64,000 nt of DNA, taken from positions 62,001 through 126,000 of the forward strand of contig CAYWJB010000008.1 in assembly GCA_964458495.1 (NCBI GenBank). Reading direction: 5' to 3'. The DNA comes from JANWVO01 sp964458495 (lineage in GTDB: Bacteria > Acidobacteriota > Terriglobia > Bryobacterales > Bryobacteraceae). Position numbers and translations under genes: made by a program. Under the pieces are notes generated by a model. The model did no database searches. It was not told the origin of the DNA and saw only the letters and a list, made by a program, of their open reading frames with translations. This document shows positions 39,033-49,237 of the stretch, piece after piece (position 1 is the stretch's first letter; each line of letters begins with the position of its first letter).

Positions 39033-40694
39033 TTGTCCTGCTCGCGCGGTAAGCTGATCGTACTTGCAGCCAGCACCTCAGAATCGACGGAATATCAGCG
39101 CAGCACATGGCGGCAGATGCTGCTGGCAACGCTGCCGGACAAATACGCCCGGGTGATGGGCACGGACTGGTCGACGGCGGTGGAAGTGAACCCGGACGGG
39201 ACCGCGAAGTACGTGCCGCACGGGCTGCGGGTGGTCGAAGCGTTGCTGGCGGGGCATTTTGGCGAGGAAAACATAGCGGTTTGTTACCCGGATCAGCTGG
39301 GGCGATTCGTCGGTCCTGACACGCGCGCCATCGGGATTCATGCGCACAACCCGCTGGGAATCACGTTTGCGACAGACGTTTACGCGGGCTTTTACGGGAG
39401 CGATTGCGAACCGATCAATGCGGCGGAGTTCCGGCGGCTGATTCAACATCCGGTGATCGAGGAGCACCGCGGGCATTTGAAGTTGGTCGTGGGTGGACCG
39501 GGAGCGTGGCAGATCGCGCACAAGGGATTGCAGGCGGCGTGGGGGATCGACACGCTGGTGGACGGCGAGGCGGAAGAGGTGGCGGTGGATCTGTTCGAGC
39601 GCGCGTTGCGCGGCGAGGCGCTGCCGGAGAGGATCGAGTGCAAGTCGCCGAAGCTTGAGTCGATTCCGGCGGGGGTGAACCGGTCGACGTTCGGCGTGGT
39701 GGAGATCACGCGGGGCTGCGGGCGGGGCTGCCAGTTCTGTTCAGTGGCGCTTCGGTCGGGCAAGAGCATTCCGCTGGAGCACATACTGGAGAACGTGCGG
39801 CGGGCGGTGGCGCAGGGCGCGGACACGATCACGCTGTGCACGGAGGACCTGTTCCTGTATGAGCAGGGCAAGCGGTTCGCGACGAACGTGCCGGCCCTAA
39901 GGCGGCTGTTTGAGAGCGTGGCGGCGGCGCCGGGCGTGAAGCACATCATGATGACGCATGGCACGATGGCGCCGGTGGTGGTGCGGCCGGAGATCGTGGA
40001 GGAGCTGCACCTGGCGGTGGACAAGAGCGTGAACCAGCACCCGGATTCGACGCACCCGGACAAGCGCTACGCGATGATGTTCGTGGGGCTGGAGACGGGC
40101 TCGGTGCGGCTGTTCAAGCAGTTCATGAAGGGCAAGAGCTATCCGTTCCGCCCCGAGCAGTGGCCGGATGTCGTGCTGAAGGGGATGGAGATCATGAACC
40201 GGGCGAACTGGTTTCCGATGTGCACGTTCATCATCGGGCTGCCCGGAGAGACAGATGAGGACACGCGGCAGTCGCTCGATCTGCTGTATGCGTTGAAGGA
40301 CGCCAGGTGGTGCGTGATTCCGACGCTGTTCGTGCCGCTGGAGGACACAAAGCTGGCATCGAAGGATGGGGCAAAGATCGCGCGGCTGACCGAGCTGCAA
40401 TGGGAGTTCTTCTTCACCTGCTGGCGCTACAACATCGACTTTTTCCGGCGCGAGCGCAGCGTGCAGTGGAAGTTCAACCTGGGGATTCCGATTTACTATT
40501 ACCTGCTGGGGCGGAAGATGTTCGGGCCGGCGATGAAGTGGCCGTTGTTCCGGCTGGCGCACTTCCCGGAGCGGGTCCTCCGGAGGCATTTGTACCTCGA
40601 CTTCAGCGACGGCGCGAAGCCGGTGTACACGTTTCCGGCCGAGGTGCCGGTCCCGGAAGAGCGGCGGCGACCGGAGCTGCCGGTGCTGAGCTGA
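39033..40694 (+). CDS. B12-binding-domain radical SAM enzyme
   Basis: A 553-residue enzyme combining a cobalamin-binding-like N-terminal domain (about 1-195, including GVRVVEALLAGHFGEENIAV-type strands and LKLVVGGPGAW) with a radical SAM barrel (about 215-450). The cluster motif is CGRGCQFCS, one residue pattern of CxxxCxxC, after VVEITRG. FIIGLPGETDEDTRQSLDLL is the usual late-barrel block. Such enzymes perform methylations or rearrangements. The TTG at 39033 is chosen because GGGAGG sits 6 nt upstream; the frame reaches 38943 but would then overlap the promoter. It is a single-gene unit and the substrate is unknown. Confidence 0.88.
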   Translation: MSCSRGKLIVLAASTSESTEYQRSTWRQMLLATLPDKYARVMGTDWSTAVEVNPDGTAKYVPHGLRVVEALLAGHFGEENIAVCYPDQLGRFVGPDTRAIGIHAHNPLGITFATDVYAGFYGSDCEPINAAEFRRLIQHPVIEEHRGHLKLVVGGPGAWQIAHKGLQAAWGIDTLVDGEAEEVAVDLFERALRGEALPERIECKSPKLESIPAGVNRSTFGVVEITRGCGRGCQFCSVALRSGKSIPLEHILENVRRAVAQGADTITLCTEDLFLYEQGKRFATNVPALRRLFESVAAAPGVKHIMMTHGTMAPVVVRPEIVEELHLAVDKSVNQHPDSTHPDKRYAMMFVGLETGSVRLFKQFMKGKSYPFRPEQWPDVVLKGMEIMNRANWFPMCTFIIGLPGETDEDTRQSLDLLYALKDARWCVIPTLFVPLEDTKLASKDGAKIARLTELQWEFFFTCWRYNIDFFRRERSVQWKFNLGIPIYYYLLGRKMFGPAMKWPLFRLAHFPERVLRRHLYLDFSDGAKPVYTFPAEVPVPEERRRPELPVLS

Positions 40695-40703
40695 GCGGGC
40701 GGG

Positions 40704-40883
40704 TCAGCAGCAGCGGGGGCGCTGGTATTTCTGGCGGAGGCGCTCTTCACTGAAGCGCCGCCATTCCTCGCCGGAGGGCGCGCGGCCGTGCACGAGGAGA
40801 TGGCGCTGGTAGGCGCGCTCGTCGGCGAGCTCGCGGAGGATGGCGATCAGGGTCTGCCAGAAACGGATCCAGGCGCGGATCAT
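40704..40883 (-). CDS. YbdD/YjiX-family small protein, CstA partner
   Basis: A 59-residue protein of the YbdD/YjiX family, known for sitting next to cstA-type peptide or pyruvate transporter genes. It has an amphipathic start (RAWIRFWQTLIAILRELADE), YQRHLLVHGRAPSGEEWRRF in the middle and the terminal double cysteine (RPRCC) typical of the family. Its ATG overlaps the cstA stop as ATGA. It may be a small accessory subunit of the transporter. Confidence 0.88.
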   Translation of the reverse strand: MIRAWIRFWQTLIAILRELADERAYQRHLLVHGRAPSGEEWRRFSEERLRQKYQRPRCC

Positions 40884-42925
40884 CCGAGTTCCTCCGCTTC
40901 GAGTTGGGAGGGGACGAAGGGCGCCTCGAAGCTGCGGGCCTCGCGGGTGCCGCGCAGGATGCCGGCCCATACGCGGATCGAGTCGGCGAGGATCGCCGCC
41001 ACCAGAACGAGGAAGATGCCGCAGACGACGGCATCGAGGCGATTGTTGAAGATGAGTTGCTTCGTCTGGGCGGTTTGCGGCCCGGCTTCGAGCAGCCGCG
41101 CCTGCGCGAGGAAGCCGACGCGCGGGGCGTTGCTGAAGATTTTCTGCCAGGCGCCGGCGAAGGTGACGCTGACGAGCCAGGCCAGCGGGAGGGTGGTGAT
41201 CCACATGTATTTCGCGCCGTGCATCTTGATGAGGATCGTGGTGGCTACGCAGAGGGCGACAGCGGCCAGCAGCTGGTTGGCGATGCCGAACAGGGGCCAG
41301 AGGGAGTTGATGCCGCCGAGCGGGTCGAGCACCCCCTGGACGAGGAAGTATCCCCATGCGGCGACGATGAGGGCGCTGGTGAGGAGGACCGAAGGCATCC
41401 AGCTGGTGCGGCCAAGCGGCTTCCAGAGGTGGCCGAGGAAATCCTGGAGCATGAAACGGCCGACGCGGGTGCCGGCGTCGATGACGGTGAGGATGAACAG
41501 CGCCTCGAACATGATGGCGAAGTGGTACCAGAAGCGCAGGACGGCCTCGTTGCCGGCGATGCGCGAGAAGATGTGCGCCATGCCGAGGGCGAGCGAGGGC
41601 GCGCCTCCGGTGCGGTAGAAGAGAGTCTCTTCGCCGACGTGGCGGGCGAGGCTGCTCATCTGGTCCGCAGTAACGGGGAAGCCCCAGGATGAAATGGTGG
41701 CGGCGGCAGCTTCCGGCGTGGCGCCGACGATGCCGGCAGGGGAGTTGACGGCAAAGAAGACGCCGGGCTCGAGCGCGCAGGCGGCGACCAGCGCCATGAT
41801 GGCGACGAAGCTTTCCAGCAGCATGGCGCCGTAACCGACCTGGCGGACGTGGCTTTCGCGGGCGATGAGCTTGGGGGTGGTGCCGGAGCTGATGAGGGCG
41901 TGGAAGCCGCTGATGGCGCCGCAGGCGATGGTGATGAAGCAGAAGGGGAAGATCTTGCCGGCGAAGATGGGACCTGTGCCGTCGGTGAACTGCGTGAGAG
42001 CGGGCATCTGAAGATCGGGGCGGACGACGAGCACTCCGAGCCCGAGGAGAAGCACGACGCCGAGCTTGACGAAGGTGCTGAGATAGTCGCGGGGCGCCAG
42101 CAGCAGCCACACGGGAAGAGCGGAGGCGGCGTAGCCGTAGATGATGAGCGCGACGGCGAGGGCCATGCCGCCAAGGGTGAACCACGGACCGAAGACGGCG
42201 TGGTGGGCGACCCATTCGCCGGCGAAGATCGAGGCAACGACGAGCAGGAATCCGATGAGGGAGACTTCGAGCACGCGCCCGGGGCGCCAGAAGCGCAGGT
42301 AAAGTCCCATGAAGACGGCGATGGGCATGGTGGCGGCGATGGTGAAAGTTCCCCACGGGCTTCCCTTGAGGGCGTTGACCACCACCAGCCCGATGACGGC
42401 GAGCAGGATGATCATGATGAGCAAGACGGTGAGCAGCGCGATGCCGCCGCCGATGCGGCCGATCTCCTCGCGCGCCATCTGTCCGAGCGATTTGCCGTCG
42501 CGGCGGACGCTGGCGAAGAGGATCACGAAGTCCTGCACGGCGCCGCCGATGACGACGCCGAGGATGATCCAGAGCGCGCCGGGCAGGTAGCCGAACTGCG
42601 CGGCGAGGGTGGGACCGACCAATGGCCCGGGTCCGGCGATGGCGGCGAAGTGGTGGCCGAAGACGATCCACTTGTTGGTGGGCTCGAAGTCATGCCCGTT
42701 GCGGAGCCGCTCTGCGGGAGTGGCGCGGCGGTCGTCGAGCGCCATCACCTTGGCGGAGATGAAGGCGGAGTAGAAGCGGTAGGCAGCCAGGTAGGAGCAG
42801 ACGGCGGCGGTGACCAGCCAGGCGCTGTTGACCGGCTCGCCACGTTTGAGCGCGATCCCGGCGAGAGCGAAGGCGCCTACAACGGCGGCAAGGATCCACA
42901 CGCCCGTGCGGAAGAGCTTCCCCAT
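40880..42925 (-). CDS. cstA: Carbon starvation protein A (peptide/pyruvate transporter)
   Basis: Inner-membrane transporter of 681 residues with about 16-18 helices, taking up peptides or pyruvate during carbon limitation. Conserved segments include NGHDFEPTNKWIVFGHHFAA, AGPGPLVGPTLAAQFGYLPG and FASVRRDGKSLGQMAREEIG near the N-terminus, and ACGAISGFHALISSGTTPK in the middle. There is no Shine-Dalgarno before ATG 42925, but -10 TAGAAT ends 7 nt upstream, so the mRNA is probably leaderless. It is followed by the YbdD/YjiX gene. No LytS/BtsS-type regulator is adjacent. Confidence 0.96.
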   Translation of the reverse strand: MGKLFRTGVWILAAVVGAFALAGIALKRGEPVNSAWLVTAAVCSYLAAYRFYSAFISAKVMALDDRRATPAERLRNGHDFEPTNKWIVFGHHFAAIAGPGPLVGPTLAAQFGYLPGALWIILGVVIGGAVQDFVILFASVRRDGKSLGQMAREEIGRIGGGIALLTVLLIMIILLAVIGLVVVNALKGSPWGTFTIAATMPIAVFMGLYLRFWRPGRVLEVSLIGFLLVVASIFAGEWVAHHAVFGPWFTLGGMALAVALIIYGYAASALPVWLLLAPRDYLSTFVKLGVVLLLGLGVLVVRPDLQMPALTQFTDGTGPIFAGKIFPFCFITIACGAISGFHALISSGTTPKLIARESHVRQVGYGAMLLESFVAIMALVAACALEPGVFFAVNSPAGIVGATPEAAAATISSWGFPVTADQMSSLARHVGEETLFYRTGGAPSLALGMAHIFSRIAGNEAVLRFWYHFAIMFEALFILTVIDAGTRVGRFMLQDFLGHLWKPLGRTSWMPSVLLTSALIVAAWGYFLVQGVLDPLGGINSLWPLFGIANQLLAAVALCVATTILIKMHGAKYMWITTLPLAWLVSVTFAGAWQKIFSNAPRVGFLAQARLLEAGPQTAQTKQLIFNNRLDAVVCGIFLVLVAAILADSIRVWAGILRGTREARSFEAPFVPSQLEAEELG

Positions 42926-42932
42926 TGAGAAG

Positions 42933-42938
42933 ATTCTA
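42933..42938 (-). promoter_or_regulatory. -10 box TAGAAT of cstA (leaderless layout)
   Basis: TAGAAT on the minus strand, 7 nt before the cstA ATG, in the 54-bp gap after the oxidase operon. No Shine-Dalgarno lies between them. Confidence 0.45.
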
Positions 42939-42979
42939 GCTTGCCCGCCGGGAGCGCGGCCTCCGGACGAGGCCGGCGG

Positions 42980-43381
42980 TTACTGCGCCGGCGTGCCGCG
43001 GGGCTGGCCGGTGGAGGGGCGGACCGGACCGCCGAGGGGGGCGCCGGAGAATTCCTGCACGGGAGTCTTGAGGTTCGAGGGCAGCACGGGCTGGCGCGTG
43101 GCGATGTCGAACAGGGTCCAGATGAGGAAAACCGCCAGAAACAGAAGTCCGCCCACGAAGATCACGGCGTTGAACTTGTCGTGGCGCAGGTGCATGAAGA
43201 AGAGCGCCACCAGCGAGCCCTTGGCGGAGGCGATCAGAAGCGCGACCACTGTGTTCCAGGGTCCGAAGTCGAAGTAGGAGGCCTGGACAGTGATCACTGT
43301 GAGGACGAGCAAGGCGAGCAGGACGAGCCCGTAGGTCTTGGGTCCCGTGACCGGATGAGCGTGTTCGTTGACGTGCGACAT
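42980..43381 (-). CDS. ctaF: Cytochrome c oxidase subunit IV
   Basis: A 133-residue small oxidase subunit (prokaryotic COX4 family) with three helices: GLVLLALLVLTVITVQASYF, WNTVVALLIASAKGSLVALF (with FMHLRHDKFN after it, the family hallmark) and FVGGLLFLAVFLIWTLFDIA. A Pro/Gly-rich tail of about 30 residues follows. It stabilises the oxidase core. Last gene of the 12.5-kb respiratory locus, 11 bp after subunit III. Confidence 0.92.
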   Translation of the reverse strand: MSHVNEHAHPVTGPKTYGLVLLALLVLTVITVQASYFDFGPWNTVVALLIASAKGSLVALFFMHLRHDKFNAVIFVGGLLFLAVFLIWTLFDIATRQPVLPSNLKTPVQEFSGAPLGGPVRPSTGQPRGTPAQ

Positions 43382-43392
43382 GGGCGGGCTCC

Positions 43393-44067
43393 TCAGGAGA
43401 TCAGGTACATCAGCGGGAAGAGGTAGATCCAGATGAGATCCACCAGGTGCCAATAGAGGCCGGTGATTTCGACCGGCGAGTAGTATTGGCTCGAGAAGTG
43501 GCCCTTCAGGGCGCGGACGACGAGCCAGGCGATGGCGACCATGCCGAGCAGCACGTGGATGCCGTGCAGGCCGGTCATCATGAAGTAGAAGCTGAAGAAC
43601 AGGAACTGGCCGGGGACGGTGTCGCCCTTGTGCGAGTAATACTTGCCGGGGAGCAAGCCTTCGTGGAACTTGTGGCTGTACTCGAAGTATTTCACGACCA
43701 TGAAGGTGCCGGCGCAGGCGAGGGTGAGCAGGAGGAAGAGCACGAGCAGCTTCTTGCGGCTCGTCTGGGCGGCCCACACCGAGAGCACCATCGTGAAGCT
43801 GGAGACGAGCAGCACGACGGTGTTCAGCGCGCCGAGGGTCTTGTCGAGATGGTGGTGGGCGGCGACGAAGGCTTCGGGGTGGCGGGCATGCATGATGCCG
43901 TAGCCGACGAAGAGGCCGCCGAAGAGGAGGACTTCGGTGACGAGGAAGAGCCACATGCCGATCCTGGCGGCATCGAACTGCTGCGACATCTCGCGGAAGT
44001 GATGCTGCAGAAACGGCGTGTGGCCGTGTTCGGCGTGGGCATGCGCGGAGGGCGTGGCGGTGCTCAT
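43393..44067 (-). CDS. ctaE: Cytochrome c oxidase subunit III
   Basis: A 224-residue oxidase subunit with seven... in this form about five predicted helices, including FLVTEVLLFGGLFVGYGIMH, LGALNTVVLLVSSFTMVLSV and FLFFSFYFMMTGLHGIHVLL. TGLHGIHVLLG and VEITGLYWHLVDLIWIYLFP are the classic COX3 signatures. A His-rich N-terminal stretch (AHAEHGHTPFLQHHF) precedes the core. It supports the proton-entry side of subunit I. Lies 23 bp after ctaD. Confidence 0.95.
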   Translation of the reverse strand: MSTATPSAHAHAEHGHTPFLQHHFREMSQQFDAARIGMWLFLVTEVLLFGGLFVGYGIMHARHPEAFVAAHHHLDKTLGALNTVVLLVSSFTMVLSVWAAQTSRKKLLVLFLLLTLACAGTFMVVKYFEYSHKFHEGLLPGKYYSHKGDTVPGQFLFFSFYFMMTGLHGIHVLLGMVAIAWLVVRALKGHFSSQYYSPVEITGLYWHLVDLIWIYLFPLMYLIS

Positions 44068-44090
44068 CGAATGCGACTCCCGGATTGGAT

Positions 44091-45743
<1,653 letters not shown>

Positions 45744-45759
45744 GATCTATCTCCCTTTC

Positions 45760-46701
45760 CTACTGCAACTCTTTGATGAACTCGATGACGGCGAGGATCT
45801 CGCGCTCGCGCAGCAGCCCCTGATAGGTGGGCATGATCGGCTCGTAGCCCTGAACCACCACCGCCTGCGGCATCAGGATGGACTGGCGGATGTAGTCGGC
45901 GTCGACGAGGTGCTCCTTGCCATCGGCGCCGCGGTGCTTCTGGCTCCAGATCCCCTTCCACGAGGGGCCCTGCCCACGCGTGCCGTCGAGGGAATGGCAA
46001 GTGGCACAGCCCTTGTTTTCCCAGACAAGGCGGCCGAGTTCCTTGAGCGGCATCTTGCGCGTCTGTTCGTCGCCCTCGCGGAGGAAGGTCTCATACTGTT
46101 CCGGCGTATCGACGAAGATGCGGGCAAGCATATCGGAGTGGCCTTTGCCGCAGTATTCAGTGCAATACACCTGGTAGATGCCCGGCTTGGTGGCGGAGAA
46201 CCAGAGCTCGGTGTAGCGTCCCGGGATAGCGTCCCGCTTCAGGCGGAACTCGGGGATGTAGAAGCTGTGGATGACGTCTTCGGAAGTGAGCACGAGCTTG
46301 ACGGGACGATCCACAGGAACGTGGAGGTCGTTGAGCGTGCGCGTGCCGTCCGGGTATTCGAATTCCCAGACCCACTTCTTGCCGGTGGCGATGATCTCCA
46401 TGGAATCGTTGGGCGCCACCCAGGCTTTGACGTAGCCTTTGAAGCCCCACAGGAAGATGAGCATGACGACGGCGAGCGGAATGAGGCTCCAGACGAGCTC
46501 AAGCCGCGTGTCGTGGGTGATATGGGGGGTGACTTCCTTGTCAGAGCGGCGGCGCCAGCGGCGGACGGCGTAGAAGATGAGGCCGCCGTTGAAGAAGAAG
46601 AAGAACACGGTGAGGAGGGTGATGAACATGAAGAGTCCATCCATCTCGCCGACGTGCGTGGACGCCCCTCGGGGCAGCAGAAAATCGCGGAACCAGTTCA
46701 T
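45760..46701 (-). CDS. ctaC: Cytochrome c oxidase subunit II with fused cytochrome c domain
   Basis: A 313-residue CuA subunit of caa3 type. Two N-terminal helices (FMFITLLTVFFFFFNGGLIF; LVWSLIPLAVVMLIFLWGF) anchor the cupredoxin domain with VIHSFYIPEF and CTEYCGKGHSDM, providing the two Cys, His and Met ligands of CuA. After it (about 225-313) comes a cytochrome c domain with CATCHS and, near the end, PIMPTYQGLL as the methionine ligand. It accepts electrons from alternative complex III, probably directly. Its ATG overlaps the sco stop by four bases. Confidence 0.96.
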   Translation of the reverse strand: MNWFRDFLLPRGASTHVGEMDGLFMFITLLTVFFFFFNGGLIFYAVRRWRRRSDKEVTPHITHDTRLELVWSLIPLAVVMLIFLWGFKGYVKAWVAPNDSMEIIATGKKWVWEFEYPDGTRTLNDLHVPVDRPVKLVLTSEDVIHSFYIPEFRLKRDAIPGRYTELWFSATKPGIYQVYCTEYCGKGHSDMLARIFVDTPEQYETFLREGDEQTRKMPLKELGRLVWENKGCATCHSLDGTRGQGPSWKGIWSQKHRGADGKEHLVDADYIRQSILMPQAVVVQGYEPIMPTYQGLLREREILAVIEFIKELQ

Positions 46702-47531
46702 TTGGCAGTCACCATGGGGGATGGGGTCGAGGCGCGGAGGCGCTCGCGGCGCCACAGGCGGAACAGGGCGAAGCCGAGCACGAGGAGGGCGAGGGCGCCT
46801 CCGGCGCGCATAATGCTCATGGCCACCAGCGCGTAGCTGCGGGCGGCGGGATCGTAGTGGAAGCAGTAGAGCAGGATCCTGTCGCTGATGCCGGTCTTGC
46901 CGCTGGCGGCTTCGGCGATGGCAAGGCGCAGGTCGAAGGGCTTGAAGCGGACTCCGTAAAGGTAGCGGCTCACCATGCCTTCCGGGGACAGGATCATGAT
47001 GGCGGCGGCGTGGGCGTACTGTTTGGAGCGGTCGTCCCAACGGTAGCGGAAGCCGACCTGTTCGGCGAGGCGGGCAACGTTGTTGCGGTAATCGGCCAGG
47101 AAATGCCAGCCCCTGGCGGAGCGCTCATAGGAAGCGAGGTAGGCAGCCTTCTTGGAGAGCGCGAGCTTGTAGCTTTCCGTCGGATCGATGCTGATGGTGA
47201 CGATCTCGAACTCCTTGCCTGCGGTCTGCGGGATTTCGCGGAGCGCCTCCGTCTGCCCGTTGAGGACGAGCGTGCAGAGCATGGGGCAGGAGTAGTAGAC
47301 GAGATTGAGGATGACGGGCTTGCCCGAGGAGAAGTACTCGCGGAGCGGGTGCGGGTAGCCGTCCTCGCCGATGAATTCGAGCGAGAGGTCGATTTTCTGG
47401 CCGAGGCGCTCCTCGATGCCGACACCTTCCAGTTCGCGGGGCGTCTGGTGGGAGGGCAACTGCGCGCACACGGGCGCCGCGGCCGCGAGGAGCGCGGCGA
47501 ACAGCGCCGGGAACCGGTGTGCGCGTCTCAT
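46698..47531 (-). CDS. sco: SCO1/SenC copper chaperone for CuA assembly
   Basis: A 277-residue thioredoxin-fold copper chaperone. A signal peptide (about 1-23, ending APVCAQ) leads to the core with SCPMLC (Cys82, Cys86) and the later histidine in YAHAAAIMILSPEG. Unlike most SCO proteins it has a C-terminal transmembrane helix (GGALALLVLGFALFRLW), so it may be anchored at that end. It sits directly before ctaC and overlaps it by four bases, in keeping with delivery of copper to the CuA site. Confidence 0.95.
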   Translation of the reverse strand: MRRAHRFPALFAALLAAAAPVCAQLPSHQTPRELEGVGIEERLGQKIDLSLEFIGEDGYPHPLREYFSSGKPVILNLVYYSCPMLCTLVLNGQTEALREIPQTAGKEFEIVTISIDPTESYKLALSKKAAYLASYERSARGWHFLADYRNNVARLAEQVGFRYRWDDRSKQYAHAAAIMILSPEGMVSRYLYGVRFKPFDLRLAIAEAASGKTGISDRILLYCFHYDPAARSYALVAMSIMRAGGALALLVLGFALFRLWRRERLRASTPSPMVTAK

Positions 47532-47540
47532 GACGGGTTC

Positions 47541-48005
47541 CTACTGCTTTGCGGCGGCAGGCTGCGCGGGCGCCGCCGCGCCGTCGCCGCCCGCAGCGCC
47601 GCCCGGAGGCTCGGGCTTCGCCGGGTACGTCTTCGTGTTGTAGCCGACCTTGCCGGCGGCGAACTCGGCGGCAAGGATTTCCATGGCACGGTCGATGGGG
47701 ATGCGCACGATGCCCTTTTCTTTATCGATGAAGCTGTAGCGGTGAAGATTCTCCTCTTCCCGCTCGCGGATGGCCATCAGCTCCTTGCTGGGCGCGCCGG
47801 AGTAAACCTGCTGGTCGATGCGCTCATAGGCGACGACGTAGAGCCAGTAGACGCCGACGATCATGACCACCAGCAGGGCGAGGATGGCGCCGCTGACGGC
47901 GGCGATGAGACCGGCGCGGGCGTCGCGGTGATCGTAGTCGATGCCATCGACGAAGACGGCGGTGTCGGGGGCGGTGGAATCGAGTTCGGGCTTGATTTCG
48001 GACAT
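47541..48005 (-). CDS. Small single-span membrane protein of the act-cta operon, unknown
   Basis: Not recognised. A 154-residue protein: about 30 hydrophilic residues (FVDGIDYDHRDARAGL), a single transmembrane helix (SGAILALLVVMIVGVYWLYV), then an outer domain (YERIDQQVYSGAPSKELMAI; IVRIPIDRAMEILAAE) and a low-complexity Ala/Pro tail. It lies between actF and sco with 9-16 bp gaps, so it is almost certainly co-expressed with both complexes. It could be an accessory subunit comparable to ActG/ActH, an assembly factor, or a linker between complex III and the oxidase. Confidence 0.8.
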   Translation of the reverse strand: MSEIKPELDSTAPDTAVFVDGIDYDHRDARAGLIAAVSGAILALLVVMIVGVYWLYVVAYERIDQQVYSGAPSKELMAIREREEENLHRYSFIDKEKGIVRIPIDRAMEILAAEFAAGKVGYNTKTYPAKPEPPGGAAGGDGAAAPAQPAAAKQ

Positions 48006-48021
48006 GGTTTGCCTCCGCTCC

Positions 48022-49221
48022 TCAGACGTTGTGGAATGCCAGGCACTGCTCGAGCCGCGGGTCGCCGACGGGCACGAGCGGCTTTTCTTTGAGGCCCTGC
48101 CAGAAGACCAGCCCGTAGGCGCTGCCGACGGCGAGCCAGGCGGCGGCGTCCAGCCAGTGCAAGGCCACGCCCTTGGCGTGCAGCACGGGCATGATCTGCC
48201 AGTAGAGATCGCAGTAGTGCATGAGCATCATCCATCCTGCGAAGAAGCCGAGCACCTTGAGATTGCGCTTGTTGGCGCGCGGCAGAAGGGTGAAGAAAGG
48301 CAGGATGAAGTGGCCGATGGCGAGGATGGGGCCGAATGCGGCCCAGCTTGCCTGAAGGCGCTTGTGGAACCAGAAGGTCTCTTCGGGCAGGTTGCCGTAC
48401 CAGATCAGCATGTACTGCGAGAAGGTGACGTAGGCCCAGAACGTGGTGAGAGCGAAGAGCCACTTGCCGAGATCGTGGAAGTGCTCCTCGCGCACGGACT
48501 GCGTGAGGTAGCCCGCCGAGCGGAGCCCGAGGACGACGGCGATCAGGATTGCCATGAAGCCGACGGCGCCGCCGGCGAGGAAGTAGACGCCGAACATGGT
48601 GGAGAACCAGTGCGGTTCGAGAGACATGATCCAGTCGAAGGAAGCCATGGAGGCGGAGAGGAAGAGCACGACGGTGCCGGGGGCGCTCCAGCGGGCGGCG
48701 GCGCGGGTGTATTCGATGGCGCCGGATTCATCCTGGCGGCGGCTGATGGAATAGAGCCTCAGGGCGAACACGCTCCACAGCGCAATGGCGATGATTCCGC
48801 GAAGCATGAACCACTTTTCGTTCAGATAGCCGAGCTTGGCGGAGAGGATGGGGTCGCGGGCGGCTTCGGCGTGGGACCACTCGTAGAGGGAGTGGATGCC
48901 GAGGAAGACGGGCACCACAAGGACGAAAGCCAGCGGCACGGTGCGCATCATGTTTTCCATGAGGCGGCGGACGGTGACGCTCCAGGCGCTGCCGGTGAGG
49001 TGCTGCATCATGACAAAGAACAGCGCACCGAGGGAGACGGAGGTGAAGAAGGCGAAGGCGACGAGGTAGGAGAAATGGAACTGCCGGGCGTCGAGAGCGT
49101 AGCCGGCGGCGAGGGCGAGCCAGGAGACGAGCGCCACCAGGGCAAGCGAATTGCGGACGGCGCTCCAGGCTTCCGGCGCCAGGAAGTAGCTTTCCGAAGC
49201 GTGTTCTTTGTGGTGTGCCAT
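48022..49221 (-). CDS. actF: Alternative complex III subunit ActF
   Basis: Membrane quinol-site subunit of alternative complex III, 399 residues with about ten helices, homologous to ActC/NrfD but without cofactors. Recognisable blocks are FAFFTSVSLGALFFVMMQHL, MASFDWIMSLEPHWFSTMFG, LGKWLFALTTFWAYVTFSQY and MLIWYGNLPEETFWF. The ATG at 49221 follows AGGAAA; the open frame beyond is noise. Sixth gene of the act cluster. Confidence 0.94.
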   Translation of the reverse strand: MAHHKEHASESYFLAPEAWSAVRNSLALVALVSWLALAAGYALDARQFHFSYLVAFAFFTSVSLGALFFVMMQHLTGSAWSVTVRRLMENMMRTVPLAFVLVVPVFLGIHSLYEWSHAEAARDPILSAKLGYLNEKWFMLRGIIAIALWSVFALRLYSISRRQDESGAIEYTRAAARWSAPGTVVLFLSASMASFDWIMSLEPHWFSTMFGVYFLAGGAVGFMAILIAVVLGLRSAGYLTQSVREEHFHDLGKWLFALTTFWAYVTFSQYMLIWYGNLPEETFWFHKRLQASWAAFGPILAIGHFILPFFTLLPRANKRNLKVLGFFAGWMMLMHYCDLYWQIMPVLHAKGVALHWLDAAAWLAVGSAYGLVFWQGLKEKPLVPVGDPRLEQCLAFHNV

Positions 49222-49237
49222 TCGTGTTTCCTCGCGT

